In this document: positions 35,245 through 48,209 of the stretch, one piece after another
How the letters are laid out: each line of letters opens with the position of its first letter
Position numbering within the stretch: position 1 is the stretch's first letter
NCBI GenBank assembly: GCA_019279435.1
Contig: JAAALK010000286.1
Location: 49,548,289-49,612,288, forward strand
Direction of reading: 5' to 3'
Origin: Zizania palustris
Taxonomy: Eukaryota > Streptophyta > Magnoliopsida > Poales > Poaceae
Length of the DNA: 64,000 bases
The notes under the pieces: model-generated
Database searches by the model: none
Told to the model about the DNA's origin: nothing
The model's input: the letters and a program-made list of their open reading frames with translations, nothing else
Translations under genes and position numbers: made by a program

Positions 35245-38200
35245 AGATGACCGGACGCATATCCGATATGTCCTAGTAGCTTGAAGCGATAAGCTAAGCC
35301 CGTGCAATGGATCGACAGTGGTACCGTTGTACAGGGATCGATCTGACGATGGCAGTAGGCAGCAATGACACGGGAAGCAAGTGTACTCCCCGTGTACGCA
35401 AAAGTGTCACGTGTGGCGCCACTGCTCTGCTCCTGCGTGCGCTTCCATCGCCATGGTTAAGTTGCTGATATGTACGCATGCGTACGTGCATGCCACCGTG
35501 CGTGCTGGCCGCAACGCTGCATCACTGCATGCATGCACGAACGGACCGGCGATGAATGAATGATCGATCGATATGATCCTGTAAAGAATGTGAGTACAGA
35601 TACTGCTATAAATACGCAGTTAATAGTATATGTACGCCTGCAAATTAATCCTGCTTCTTCGACGGTACAGCCAGCCATCAAGACCGTTTTATCCTTTTAT
35701 AAGCTTTGTACTTAAATTGTAATGAACAAACCGATCTAAATCTTACACGTATTTATGTATGATCGATTGATAGCTCGTCCATGAATTTCAGATTAAGACA
35801 TTCGGCTGCATCTTTGTTACCACCTACTCGGAACATGGTAATTTTTTTTCAATGGAAGTTGATATGTACGAACCGTCGAGCTGAGCTTGATCGAGCTTGA
35901 TGCCGACCTGCGAACAAGCGGCCAAGAAAAGCGCCCCCAGCTCAGCTCTCGCCGCGCGCGCTCTCGCCGACGCGAGCTCAGCTCGATCACGTGGTGCCCG
36001 CGCGCCGAGCGCGCGCTCGCTGTCTGTAAGAGCGGCACAAGTGGCCGCGCGCGCGCACACACAAAAGAAGGGCACGCGGCTACAGTCTTCGTGACCAAAA
36101 TCTACACCAAAAGCTAGCAAGAAATCCTCTACGACGACGACGAGAGATGTCGCCGAATCCCGGAGTCCGCTACGCCGTTCCACTCTACAGTACTACTACT
36201 CTAATGTCCAAATCAGCCAGAAATATTTTCCGCCGGTATGGCCTGTGATTTGCAAAGATCTGCCTTTCGCATTCAACCTGCCTAGCTGCAGATCGGGACA
36301 CCACCTAAACTACGAGATCGAGCTAGCTGCTCCCACACTAGAAAGATCGATTATTCTATATATATACTACTACTACTACATTTGTAGAGCCAGTATACTC
36401 CTGTTCCTACGGCGCACCAGGCTAGTACTAGTATTTATCTCATATATACATGTAGCATCAAATCTCGAGCTGTTTAAACAAAATCAAAGATTCGATCGGG
36501 TCGATACCAGTGCAGCTAGCTAGCGAATCGTCTGTTTGTTCAGGAATGGAGCAGTGGCAACAAAATCAAATGCAAGTCTTGTACTCCATGAAACAGTGCA
36601 AAGGCATCGGTAATGAGAGACGGCATAGGCAGAGGCAGAGCTACAGCTACAAGGGTTGGAGACGACAAGAGACAATACGTGCCTGGTGCCGTACAGAAAG
36701 GGTTCAAGCCTGACGATGCATGGCCTCTTTTGACCTGTCCTGTGTGCAGTGCAGGAAGAGTTGCTCTCCACTTACTCTCAGAAAAAAAAGAAGAGATTCC
36801 AGCTGTTTAAGTCATTAAAATTTACAAAATATAGAGCCAAATAGATAATAAATACAATCCAAAAACAATAGTTCTTTATTTATTAAATATACTCTATTAC
36901 TCCGTACAACATGTAACTAGCGGACCCTTCGGAGCATGAGCTTTTGCTGTCACCTAATGAAGCAACGTCGATGTCCTCGTATACTGTAGCAACTAGGGGG
37001 GTTTGTACAAATCGGCAAGGCGATGTATATGTCCTTACAGTTTGGGTTCAACTAACTGTCGTTCCAAATTTGGGTCGAATTTAGAACAAAATCCACGAAA
37101 ATCGATCGAATCCGGCTAATTGGCATATACAACACCAGTTTAAAGAGAAGATGGCCGTCTCAATAATTGTATATATCTTCATTGTTCCAAAAAAAACTTA
37201 ATTTCTAACAATTCAAATTTGCAAACAAAAATTATTTCTACTACCTTCGTTCAAAAAGTGTTTACTTATACTTTTAACTTTATCTAGAAATATTTTATTT
37301 CTGCATTCTTACCTATTCTCGTTTAGCAAATGAAGAAATTTTATTTCTTTACTACCTTTTACCTACCTTCTTATATATCACTTTACAATACTATTTTTGT
37401 TAATCTGAAACACTTTGGTATTTAACACTCACCACTAATTTATAAACTTTATCTCAAGAGTAATTTATTTATGGGATAAATGGAGTGACTTCTCACCTAC
37501 ACTATGTTCCTAAATTAAGAAATCAAACTATTCCTTTAACTACTGTTTTTATTTTTTTTCTCAAAATCAAAGTTTTTATGAGACGAACATACATTAAACA
37601 TAACCCGTATTTGACGTGCAAGCATTTGCCGTTTTGTAAAAGTAGAGCCAGTTGACCATTTCAAACCAGATACCAACCGGCAAACCGTCGCAGAGTCAAC
37701 GAAGACTGCATGGATCGACTGGACTAGTAATCATCACAGATGGCCAGGTGAGAATTCCTGTCAGCTCGGGGCGGTCGTGGTTGGAGCATGTGCCTAATAC
37801 ACGACGAGATGGAGTGAAGCTGATGTTTATCGCTGAAAAGAAACGCACGGGACTACTTTGTAGGGTTCTTCCATACAGTATTATTCCTGTGAGAAACGAA
37901 CTGCACAAGCCTGATCCAGCAAGAGCATCTTCAGTTGGAATGTGTCGATTTTCTTTAGTGGTTGCACCATCCGTTTTCTATCTTGTATACCATTCTTGTG
38001 CTCTCTGTAATTTTTTTTTTGCGCGCCTAAATCAAACACCTGTCGTTGTCCTGATGCTTTCTTGTGAGCATAAGCTCCTGGCTTAGTTTAAAATGTAGCA
38101 AGGGATCCTTGAATTGATCAATTCACTACGCTAAGAAGAAACGTTCCTTGCTTGCAAGCCACAAGGCCACCACTAATCAACTAGTAACCATGCTTTCCCA

Positions 38201-39522
38201 GTCCCCAATGTCTTGAGAGTCAGAGGAAGACAGGAGTATTACTGTACTAGAACAGTGTTTGCAAGGCTGGTGATTAAAAATAAGGCACTGACAGAATTCA
38301 CTCGTCTGTAATATAATATCTTTTTCAATGCATATGAACGTGTATAAAACTTGACACATTTTTTGACACAGTATTTTTTTTGGTGGGGGCTATAAAGCAG
38401 CACAATAGATTTCATGGAACTAATATACTCGTAGATAGCAGAGAGAGAACATTGGTATCTTTGGTGTTAGTATCAAGAGAGCATGTATCGTCCAATGAAA
38501 CTTTGGTAGGAAGGCCAAATCGCTGAATCACGTTAAAAGATCCAGTTCATAACTCGAGACGTTTTATTGCAGCCAAGGACCACACATTCCTCTGGCTCCA
38601 GTTCATAATATTTGCGAAACAATGACAAGAAAAAGAGAGTCGAGCAAGCACTGGATATCGAGAAAGGGATTCGAGGTTTGGGCGTTATACGAAGGAAAAG
38701 GATAGATAAGATCAGCATTCCAATCTAAACATCTGTTGTGTTGTGCTTTTCTTTCTCTGCTTTTCATGGCTTCCCCTCCTATCACTTTTCACTACTTCCA
38801 ATACTCTCTCAGTCACAGGTCAAGGAGAAGCAAGCCTCCCACATCTCTCTCTCACTCTCACTGACCAGCCTGCAAAAAGCTATGGCTAGGGCCAATAAAT
38901 ACTGGGAAAGGAAGAAGCCAACAACACAAAAGAGATGCAGAAGCAGTGAGCAGGGACCCACAGGCATGGAGATGCTGAATTAAATTATAATCCACCCATT
39001 CTCTGGATCAAAGTGTTTATGTACATAATCTTCATTATTCACTGCTTGCCAATTGTCACAGCCTTAAAACCCTCTTTCTGGAAACAAAAATTCCCTGTCC
39101 CCTTCTACATCCAACAGATATAAAAGGGGGAAAACTGAGACAGTAAGGAACCCTAAACCCCAAGAGAAAACGGAGAACTAATACTAGGGAACTGGAAGAA
39201 CGAATCTGTCACCCCACCAAATCACAAAATTTACAGATACCACCTCTCTGTCGTGGCTGCCTTTGAAAATCCAGCCTTGGCGATTCTCCTATGAATTTGC
39301 AGCCAACTGCTTTGCGAACTTGGTTAACTGTGCAGCTGACCGGGGCTTGCCGGCGGTTACCCAGCGAATGAGCTGCTTTAACGGATCCCCGTGGAGAAGA
39401 CGATTGTTGGTCATAATGGACATTGTTTACCGTGTACAAAAACCTGTCAAAACCATCTTCAAATCATTTGCCGATGCTCTGCCCTTCGAATGGAATTTAC
39501 AGTGCACCTTTCACTCACATGT
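35243..39522. other. Intergenic DNA and downstream flank of PIP5K
   Basis: A CpG/GCGC-rich patch lies at 35890-36060. A possible eroded MITE lies at about 37240-37490 (starts CTACCTTCGTTC, ends ATAAATGGAGTGA). The last few hundred bases (about 39000-39522) should hold the PIP5K 3' UTR on the minus strand. The open frame at 37652-38086 has no family resemblance and is not called. Confidence 0.4.
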
Positions 39523-42500
39523 CTAGCCATCTTCCACAAAAATTCGGCCAATGAAATCTTGAAACCTTTTAGAATAGAGCTTCGGATCCACAGCAGATAT
39601 TGAATTGGGGTCAGTCTGTAATGACTTGTAGGCATGCTCTAGCCTTTTTGTTATGTCGTAATCCTGGAGAATGTCTATTATCCCAAAATATAAAATCACA
39701 TCATACACTTCACCAGCCTGGTTTGGGACTAAGAATCCCCCACCGTTAAGGAGAAATTGGTCGAACTCGCTACTTCTGGTTGCTTGCTCTGCCTGGGCTG
39801 GCATGTGTGCCCCCAGTCTAATCAATGGCTTCCTGTATTAAAAATGATTAGAAAAATAAATTAAATAGTTTGAAGTAAATTTGTGGAGCATCTATTTGTT
39901 AACTAGCAAGGAACAAAACCTTAATACACAATTGAGAAATCGGCTAGGTCCCAACAATGTCCAAGAGTACAGTTAATTGGAATGGACAAATTTACACGCA
40001 AAAAATGGGGTTCCTTCATATGCGACATAGAATAAACTAATATATTTTGTGACACTAAAACACATCATTGAAACTGCAATCTGCTTAAGAGAAGACTACA
40101 AGAAACTTGTCATATTGGCTACAAAATATGGAAAGGCATGTTAAAAAGAGAAGGTACACATTAGGTGGTCACCTTAAGTAAAAATCGCTCTACACAAAAT
40201 TAAGTGGAATCGCACTAGCTAAAATAAAAAAGGTTGTTAATTAATGTGAATATTCTATTCAGTTCTTATCATACAATGTGAAGAGGAATGCATCTTAAAC
40301 AGTACCATGGATAAGTGTCAGCTCAGATAAAAAACAATATGGGTTACATGTGCAATAGTTATGTAGTTTATTCCAGGACAAAATACAGCACACACAAATC
40401 AACAAGCAAACAAATATGCAAGCATACCGGCAATCAGGTATCCTGTCAAAATCATGATCGGAGAAGCACAACTCTGGCATGCCACCACTACCTTGGAATG
40501 ACTCCCTCTTCATTGATAATTCTGATTACAGATCACTGGGTAGGTTAGATAGATGGGTGGGTGGCATTGCATGGAATCAAAACAAAGAGCTCTAACTTAC
40601 TAGGAGATGCTGTAAAAGTAGATAAGCCAGTCTTTGAGGCAGACAGGTCATCACAAAAGTGAACTCCACCAAGAAACTGTAATCCATAATCCCCTCTGAT
40701 TCCAAAAAATCACAATCCCGCCTGAGTTGCCTGAAGAATATGTACACAAGGCTTAGCATAACTACTTCAGTGAAGGAAATTTTGACACTCTAAGAGTGTA
40801 AGAGTTTAACTTACTCATGGAGATCTCTAGACCAAGAAGGTTGCAATCGAAAAACAAAGTTGAGATCCAAGTCTTTAAGAGTGGTTGTCTCATCAATCTC
40901 TTCTTCAAATTTGTCTGCTGTTCGTCCGTAGGATGAGCCTTTTAGATCAAAACGGCGATGAATCCTATATTCTGAGCAGAACAAATTACCCATAACAATA
41001 AATCGGACCTGGATAAAGGATCAGGAATCAGTCACTGCAATAGAACATTTTGACATAAAAGTTGTTGCCAACAGCACGCACCTTCTGTCCATTAAGGGGC
41101 TTCACACAGTGGACACCGTAGAACCTTGTAATTAGAGAGTCCTGATATTGACTTACATGTTTGTAGTAGCTAGACAACATCCGAATTAGCAACTGAAAAT
41201 TATAATATCAAGGAAAAAAAACGTGTTAGCAAACAAGTGGGAATGTATCGGTTTATTCTTTATAACTGAAAATAAATTGTATTTGTACCCAGCAGAACAC
41301 ATTGCTTTATTAGCGGCCAAACTCAATGGTTAGATGGATAAAATCAAAAATAGAAGGTGCAAATTCGCAAGGAAAATGCTAGACTACAAAAGAGATATTC
41401 CGAATCAATAGCATTGCAAGCCAAAGTCACAACAGATAGCACACAGAAAAAGAATTTATCCAATTTTAAGTTCACACCGTTGGCATAAAGGAAAAAATAC
41501 CTTGACTTCTGATTTCTTCACTGTCTTAATCATGAAACGATCATCCTGGGTAAGGTAAAAGAAGCTCCCACTTTTTCCAGGCGAAGACAGTTCCCTCAGT
41601 GCATCATTCCCGCAGATCGCAAGCATGTAATCGGCAGGATCAACTGAGAACAACTTCCTCAAGTGTCTGAAACCAAGCATCGCAGTAAATAATACTGGCA
41701 GGCATGAACTAAAGAAACTACACGTCCACACAGATTGATTCAAAGGAATAGAAAGCGAGCACCTGAACACCATGGGGCAGTAGTCCTTCCACCGGAAATC
41801 TGAGGAGGAATGGGGTGGTGTGACCTTTGACCCCTCAGGTGGGAACCGAGTCCAGAACTTCTCCCTTGGATCAAAATCTGCAGGTGCAAGCTCCCGCATT
41901 GGCACTGCTGCAGACTTGCCCACAGAGTGCCTGCAAGATGCCACCATAATCAGTCGAAATCAAGGAATGCCCCTAAAATCCACGCCACATTGCCAGGGTT
42001 TCGCTTCATCAATAACTAAACATATATTACCTGATGCCTAGTTGCAGCTGTACCATGAGTTCGTAGTTCTTGTGCCCCTTGGAGATGGTCTGCCCAGGTC
42101 GTTTCCCCTCTGGCGTAGCAGCCGCCGATGGCGCCCAGCACGGGCCTCCGCTGGCTACTCGTCGGGCGCTGCGCTGTGTGCGCACGTATGGCACACCACC
42201 TCCAACGGTCGTGGCCTCCCGGTAGAGCATAGACGCCTCGAGTGCGTCCACGATGTCGCAGGTGATGTCCCCAGCCTCGCCCTCCGACTCCCAGATGCAG
42301 ATCCGAGGCACGAGTGCCGCCTTGTCACCTACGACCTCAACAGAGGACCTCTTCCTCACCGCGCCTCCACCAGCAGCGCCGACCGGCGGGAAGAACGTGC
42401 CGCTAATGGCCGGCATGTCGACGCAACTCCGCGGCCAGGAACCGACGTAGCGACTCCCGTCGGGCCAGGTGAACACCCCGGTCCCCCTGGGAACGCCGTT

Positions 42501-43045
42501 CTCCCACACGCCGTCGTAGCGGCTCCCGTTGGCCCAGATCAGCACACCTCGGCCGGAGATCACCCCAGTGCGCCACTCCCCGACGTACTGGTTGCCGTTG
42601 GCCCAGACGTACCGGCCGTGCCCATCCTGGAGGTTGCGGCGCCACTGCCCCTCGTAGTAGTCCCCGTTGGCATAGCTCTTGGCGCCGACCCCGTGGCGCC
42701 GGTCCGCCACCCACGCGCCGCGGTACGTGGCCCGTCGGGCCCGACGAACACGCCCTGCCCCTCGATCCGTCCGCCGCGGAACTCCCCATCGAACGTGGCC
42801 CCCGACGGCCACGAGAATCGCCCCTTCCCGGACGCCTTCCCCCGCCGCCATTCCCCCTCGTACATGCATCCATCCGCCCACACGTACTTCCCCTTCCCTT
42901 GCGGCGCGCCCCCGGCGAACCCGCCGCGGTACACGTCGCCGTTGGGCAGCGCCTTCTCCACCACCGCCTCCGCCCCCTCGCCGTCGCACCAGCCGCCACC
43001 GCCGCCGCCGCCGGCGGCGATCATCGCCGGCGCAACCCTCCTCAT
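39523..43045 (-). CDS. Phosphatidylinositol 4-phosphate 5-kinase with N-terminal MORN repeats (eight coding exons)
   Basis: Makes PI(4,5)P2 from PI4P at membranes; plant type-B PIP5K layout. Exons on the minus strand: 43045-42031, 41930-41763, 41666-41501, 41192-41082, 41008-40815, 40730-40601, 40521-40428, 39832-39523, with GT/AG borders and codons that join correctly. Exon 1 has about seven MORN repeats (YEGEWRRG, YVGEWRTG and others). Later exons hold LITRFYGVHCV, FDLKGSSYGRT, a MDYSFLV site and DILQDYD near the C-terminus, all PIPK hallmarks. The start chosen is ATG 43045 (MRRVAPAM). Two one-base losses break the frame: in a G run near 42740 and in a G run near 40667 (C run on the plus strand). 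Exon lengths sum to 2188, and adding two bases gives 730 codons, which supports sequence error. A duplicated block lies upstream. Confidence 0.92.
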
Positions 43046-43557
43046 CCGCGGCAACACTCACCCACTCACGCCCCCGGCATTGCAAATCAGCAGCTCTAGG
43101 GTTTGCGATTTGGGTCTCGGGATTTATGGTTCCCCCCTTCGCCTTTTCCTCCGGCTACTACCACCCACTCACCCGCTCGTTTGATTTGGGTTGCTAGTGG
43201 TGCTACGCTACTACTGGCCTAGTACTCCACTCCACTGCTACTGTGGACGGGAAGCAATAGAGATTGGGGGAGAAGAGAAGAGAAGAGGACGAGAAAGACG
43301 GGGGGTGTGGCGCTTTTACCGTACTACCCCCGCGGCGGGGGGAATTCGCGGCGGCCAACGGGAGGCCGCCCACCCACGCGGCCGTATCTGGGCCGCCTGT
43401 GTCACGTGGGAGTTTACGGAAATGCCCCTGTGGTTGGGAGGGGAGGGGAGTGGTGGTGGGCCGTGGCGGGTGGCACGGGTCACGAGTGGTCCCGTCGACG
43501 TCGTCGCCCGAGTCGGGGTGGGTGGCTGGGTGGCGGGTCGGATCTGGGAGTGGGCCC

Positions 43558-44345
43558 ACCTGGGGACAGGGTGCGGACGTGGCTGACACGTGGGTCCGCG
43601 CACTTGACAGCGTGTCCGCTTGACTTGCTGAGTTGGTGACTGTTGGGTGCAGGGTATAAATGGCTCATGTGCAGTGATTACGGGCTGAGCTAATGGTGTC
43701 GTTCTGTTCGTTACAGGCGGCCATTAGCTTTAGATTTGACTTTTCCTCTACAATGTTGACATTTTATGATGTACTAAGCAAAATAATCAATGTCATTTGT
43801 GGAAACGGGTGTAAATGTTTTCCGTTTATTGATTTTCTAGGTTCAGATTATTTGAATGCTAATTGTTGAGTAAAAGATTACGCTTAAAGATTCAAATAGC
43901 TTCAAAAGCCTAACTTAGAGACAAAGCTTGAGTTCATATTGCTTCAAGCTTCCAAGAGGGACAATAATCTTACGTCTAAGAGCAAGTGTAATAATATAAC
44001 TAGTTGTTGGCTTTATATTTGTGTCATGTCACATGTAGCTAATCTAATATCCAACTCATATAATAGTTAGTTGGCTATATGTATTATGCATTTAATGTGT
44101 AACATACTACACCATCTCACAATGTTCATTGGAACCTGTGTATGAGTGGGTTGTTAACTAGTAGACCGCTTTTATTCTCTCTCTCCTTTCTTCTCTCCTC
44201 CACCTCACTACTAATCTGATGTGGCAAGTCTTGTAGCCTGCTTACATAAGCTTATTATACTTGCTCTAATCCGAAGTGTATTTTTAGATTGAGTTCTAGG
44301 TCTTTATTATAGTAGAAAGAGCAAGTATTAACAGGCAAAGGTACA
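43558..44345 (+). repeat. Duplicated promoter-like block, copy A (interrupted by a MITE)
   Basis: Positions 43558-43979 plus 44267-44345 match 44916-45415 closely in the same orientation, including TGCGGACGTGGCTGACACGT and the run to GATTACGCTTAAAG. A G-box core ACACGTGG (43586-43593) is followed about 62 bp later by TATAAAT (43655-43661). No gene follows it on the plus strand, and it lies upstream of PIP5K on the other strand. Confidence 0.8.
43980..44266. mobile_element. PIF/Harbinger-type MITE with TAA duplication
   Basis: 287 bp with ends GAGCAAGTGTAATAATA and TTATTATACTTGCTC as inverted repeats, flanked by TAA at 43977-43979 and 44267-44269. The matching block copy B has the empty site (ACGTCTAATT, TAA at 45336-45338), which confirms both the boundaries and the 3-bp duplication. 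No coding capacity. Confidence 0.9.
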
Positions 44346-44905
44346 TGTTGATGCCAAAATTTGGTAAATCCTAGGACCCACCAAGAATGTTGTACGGTCA
44401 ATGGAAGTCAAGCAGAGTCCGGTCAACGATAGTCAAAGAAACATGTTCGTTACAACACTGACGGATATGGAGGTGCCGATGCAGAGAACATAAAGATTAT
44501 CTAGAATCAGTTAAGATAGAATACTTGGACAACAAGTCTTCAGACTATAAATATATATACCACTTAGTTAGATTAGAACACATCTCTGTCAAACAACTAC
44601 TCGGCGCATCGCCACCCTTAGCTTCTCAAGGTTAATCCCGGCGGGATTCGACACTCGGAGCTAGGCTGCATCGTTCCGATATCCAGCGAAGAGGTGAGTC
44701 CCACCACCCCCGACGACCATATCGACTAGGTCAGTATCCTCACAGCTGCATCAGATTGATCTCTTGAGGTGAACGTCGAAACCGTACGGTCGCTGGTTTT
44801 ATGATGTATTGGTTAGGTCTAAGATTGTATCAGATTGATCTTTTAGTTAGATTGATGTGATCTAGGTATGATAGTGTTGACGCGTTTTTTAGTCACACAC
44901 TGAAA
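44346..44905 (+). repeat. LTR-like fragment between the two duplicated blocks
   Basis: Starts TGTTGATGCCAAAATTTGG, a common gypsy LTR beginning, and includes a TATA-like ACTATAAATATATAT (about 44550) and CGGCGGGATTCGACAC. No second copy, internal region or target duplication was seen, so a solo LTR is inferred. The right boundary (near 44900) is not fixed. Confidence 0.45.
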
Positions 44906-44915
44906 CATGCACGAC

Positions 44916-45415
44916 CTAGGGACATGGTGCGGACGTGGCTGACACGTGGGTCCGCGCACTTGACAGCGTGTCCGCTTGAGTTCTGAGTTAGTGACTGTTG
45001 GGTGCAGGGTATAAATGGCTCATGTGCAGTGATTACGGGCTGAGTTATGGTGTCGTTCTGTTCATTACAGGCTGCCATTAGCTTTAGATTTTGCTTTTCC
45101 ACTACAATGTTACATTTTACGATGTCCTAAGCAAAATAATCACAGTGTCATTTTGGAAACAGGTGTAAATGTTTTCTGTTTATTGATTTTCTAGGATCAG
45201 ATTATTTGAATGCTAATTGTTCACTGGCGTAAAAGATTACGCTTAAAGGTTTAAATAGCCTCGAATGGCTAGTTTACAGACAAAGCTTGAGTTCATATTG
45301 ATTCAAACCTTCGGGAGGGATAATAATCTCACGTCTAATTCGAAGTATATATTTCTAGATTGAGTTCTAAGTCTCAATTACAGTAGAAAGGACAAGTATT
45401 GACAGACAAATGTAC
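44916..45415 (+). repeat. Duplicated promoter-like block, copy B
   Basis: Same order and orientation as copy A, with ACACGTGG at 44942-44949 and TATAAAT at 45010-45016. It lacks the TAA-flanked MITE, so it preserves the pre-insertion state of that site. Small indels and substitutions separate the copies, so the duplication is not very recent. Confidence 0.8.
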
Positions 45416-45537
45416 AATGGAAAACTAACATTTCTATCATCTAGCTACAACAGTCGTTGTAGACTCTATTATCAAGACTCTGTAAAGGTAGAATAGTAAA
45501 ACCAAATGTGAATATAATTGTAAAGCGAACATCTTGT

Positions 45538-45810
45538 CGCAGATTGCGGTTTGTCTTCCAGACGAATTCTATTCGGAGCTGCTAAACCTTTTGAATCCTC
45601 ATGTCAGCAGATTGCGGTTTGTCTTCCAGACGAATTCAATTGGAGCTGTTAAACCTTTTGAATCCTCATGTCAGCAGATTGCGGTTTGTCTTCCAGACGA
45701 ATTCTATTCGAAGCTGCTAAACCTTTTGAATCCTCATGTCAGCAGATTGCGGTTTGTCTTCCAGACGAATTCTATTCGAAGTTGCTAAACCTTTTGAATC
45801 CTCCTGTCAG
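45538..45810 (+). repeat. 68-bp tandem repeat, four units
   Basis: The unit begins GCAGATTGCGGTTTGTCTTC and ends ...TTTTGAATCCTCATGTCA. Unit starts are at 45539, 45607, 45674 and 45742 (spacings 68, 67, 68). Unit 2 has a one-base loss and unit 4 diverges at its end. The repeated peptides in three frames follow from the repeat and are not a protein. Confidence 0.95.
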
Positions 45811-46842
45811 CCCAAGAACTTCGGGACGCCCGAACAATGCTCTTCGAGGTCTATTCCCAAGAGGCTTCACATCTTTAGCCTCGAAGTACCTTTCGAAACC
45901 GTTTATCTAATAGGAAGGGCACTTTTGCAGTTTTCTCTTGCTTGCTTTGGTTAATATGTCAATGTTCAGAAATCACTTTAATTTAGGACAGATGCAGATG
46001 CAGTATAAGTTAAAATGATTATATATAATGCATATAAAAATAGAGATTATGTATACAAATCAATCAATCTTTGCTACGTTAGAATCCGTCCAAAACATTA
46101 ACAAGAACCAGCTAAAGTAGATAGCATTTCAAAGAAAAAGAACAAGGAATATATTTGGGGAGCATACAAAGGACTTAACATGGTACAAAGTACAAACACA
46201 AACACACGAAATGGAAGTTTGCTGGTTTGGAAGATCAACTCGTTGCTCGATTCTCAAATATAGTAATACATATAGAGAAATTTTATAGTTCTTAAAGAGA
46301 TATCAAGAGGTACCATATTTTTTAGCGTTAATTTTGATACCTCTTAATACATAATAATACTATGCAGATCGAAACAATACACGTAGTACATAGATCACGG
46401 TCGTTGTAATGCCGCGCCCTCGTGCTCGTCCATCAATCACACGAAATGGGGAGCAACTGCTGCATCGCACGTGGCGATGAGCTCATGGTCTCCTAGCTCA
46501 CTCCTCTCTTGCCTGCCGATCTCCCAACTAAAAATGTAGTGACTTTTAATTCGAAAACGATTTCTTTTCAGTTATATACATGCCAATAAATGCTAACTCT
46601 AAACCAAGATATGGAGTACGTACTCCTGTATCCAAAACGGAGCATTGACTGAAGTGATCAGGTCATGGAATTAGTCTTAGTCTGGTGGGCGTTTTTTTTT
46701 TCAATATCACCCATCAGCATGTTCATCAGTCACTTGTGAGCTGGATTAGCTAAACCTTCCGCCGGTTGCTTACCGAAGATGACTAAATAACTGTTCTGAA
46801 ACTACTACTAGTAATTGATAATTAACGAGCAGTCACTAGACA
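45811..46842. other. Intergenic DNA, nothing recognised
   Basis: AT-rich sequence without a supported gene or clear repeat boundary. The first 100 bp have CTTCGAGG/TTTCGAAACC words reminiscent of the Tat element's base composition, but no alignment could be made. Confidence 0.4.
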
Positions 46843-47167
46843 CACTAGTCTGCTTGCAATGGTCTACGGCAGACAGACACGCTACAGTAAAATGATAAAC
46901 TTTCGTCGGCCAAATGCCTAATTTCTGTCGGCAGAGTTGGCCGATGGAAATGGTTGGACAAAAATTAACTAACTTCCGGTAACCGGTGGCGTGGGCACGC
47001 GACGGCCTGGGCACCCTGTCGACGGCGCAGGCGGGAAGCGGGGAGGGCGGCGCGACGAGCAGACAATCGGCGCAGCGCGGCAGGAGCAGTGGACGTGCGT
47101 ACATGGAGTTAGGTTTTTCTGTACACGCGCGGGCAAGGAAAACCTATATCGGTTAATGCTGGCCAAC

Positions 47168-47172
47168 GGAAG
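47168..47172. repeat. Target-site duplication of the Tat element, left
   Basis: GGAAG, repeated at 58885-58889. Confidence 0.95.
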
Positions 47173-47655
47173 TGTTGGTGTAAAAGTTACACCAACAGGT
47201 TCTTAGTAGTTAAGAACAAACAAACAAGAGGTTTGTGTCTTTAGGACAAACTTGAGCCTCCGTAAGGATAACAACTCAAGAGGTCCGAATGTATGTGTTT
47301 GAACCACTGGTTCTGGATCCTTCTTACAAGGTACAAAGGGGGGTATTTATAGGGAGAAAAGCTAAAGGAATAGACCTATTTACCCTTATATTACAAATAC
47401 CCTCAGTATTATAAACGAGGTTATACGTGGTAAAGTGCTGCAGGGTAGATAGATAAGCAGGGCATCCAATCAGTCACGTCGTCCTGCTTCGAAGCTTCCT
47501 TTCTCCTTTCGAAGGGTCCTCCGTAACTTCGCATCGTGGCACCCTTCGACCACGCTGACGTATCTTCGAGCATTAGTCGACCATCTTCGGGACTTCCTTA
47601 GAGCCTTCGGAGGGTCAACCTTTAAGTCGCGGAAATGAAGTAATTTCCCCCAACA
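47173..47655 (-). repeat. LTR, left copy (3' LTR of the element)
   Basis: 483 bp beginning TGTTGGTGTAAAAG and ending CCCCCAACA. It is the 3' LTR because gag-pol runs on the minus strand. Base-by-base reading shows no difference from the right LTR. Confidence 0.97.
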
Positions 47656-47666
47656 GTAGCCCCTCG
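47656..47666 (-). promoter_or_regulatory. Polypurine tract of the Tat element
   Basis: Reads CGAGGGGCTAC on the minus strand immediately before the 3' LTR (TGTTGGGGG). It would prime plus-strand DNA synthesis. The tract is short. Confidence 0.5.
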
Positions 47667-48104
47667 AATACGCCTTTCTGTAGATAACCTATTTTTTAGA
47701 AAGAAGGCAGTATACGAAAGGAACATTTTTAGTTCCTGACTTGAAGAAAATGCGAAGATACTATGATTTAGCTCGGAATATTAAGTCCAATATTTTAAAA
47801 CGTTCGTCTCCGAATTTTGGCATAGTGAGGAAAACTCCCTGGAGCAGCCTGGCTTCGGAGCATGAGTGCTACGAGAGCAGTTACGGAGCGTGAACGTTGT
47901 ACGGGCGGTTACGAAGTGTGGACGTCGTGGGGTGCCGTCAATATGACCGTTACGACGCAAATAGCCGTTACCCTCTGTAAAAAAGAAGTAACGGTCGATT
48001 TCTTCGATGGTTGCACGCCGTTTCACTTTCCAACCCCACCTGTCAGCGTCGGAAGCCGAACCTGCAGTGTGAAACTTCTCGAAGAGCAGTATAGATTGTG
48101 CGGT

Positions 48105-48111
48105 TATAAAA
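48105..48111 (+). promoter_or_regulatory. TATA box of the antisense gene
   Basis: TATAAAA in the context GGTTATAAAAGGGGGAG, 99 bp before the ATG at 48210. Its position suits a start site near 48135-48140 and a short pyrimidine-rich leader. It indicates a promoter independent of the LTR. Confidence 0.65.
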
Positions 48112-48209
48112 GGGGGAGAAAGGGATTACTGGAAATTTTTTACCGCATTCACCGTTCTTGCAATTCACCTTTCCCCTCAACCTTCTGCCCCTTCGAGCAC
48201 CTGAGCGTA

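Noticed and set aside
37652..38086. A 144-codon plus-strand frame
   Set aside because: No domain, biased composition or splice structure; it looks like chance.
45534..45910. A repeat protein encoded by the 68-bp array
   Set aside because: A 68-bp unit shifts frame each time, so the apparent repeat peptides alternate frames and reflect DNA-level repetition.
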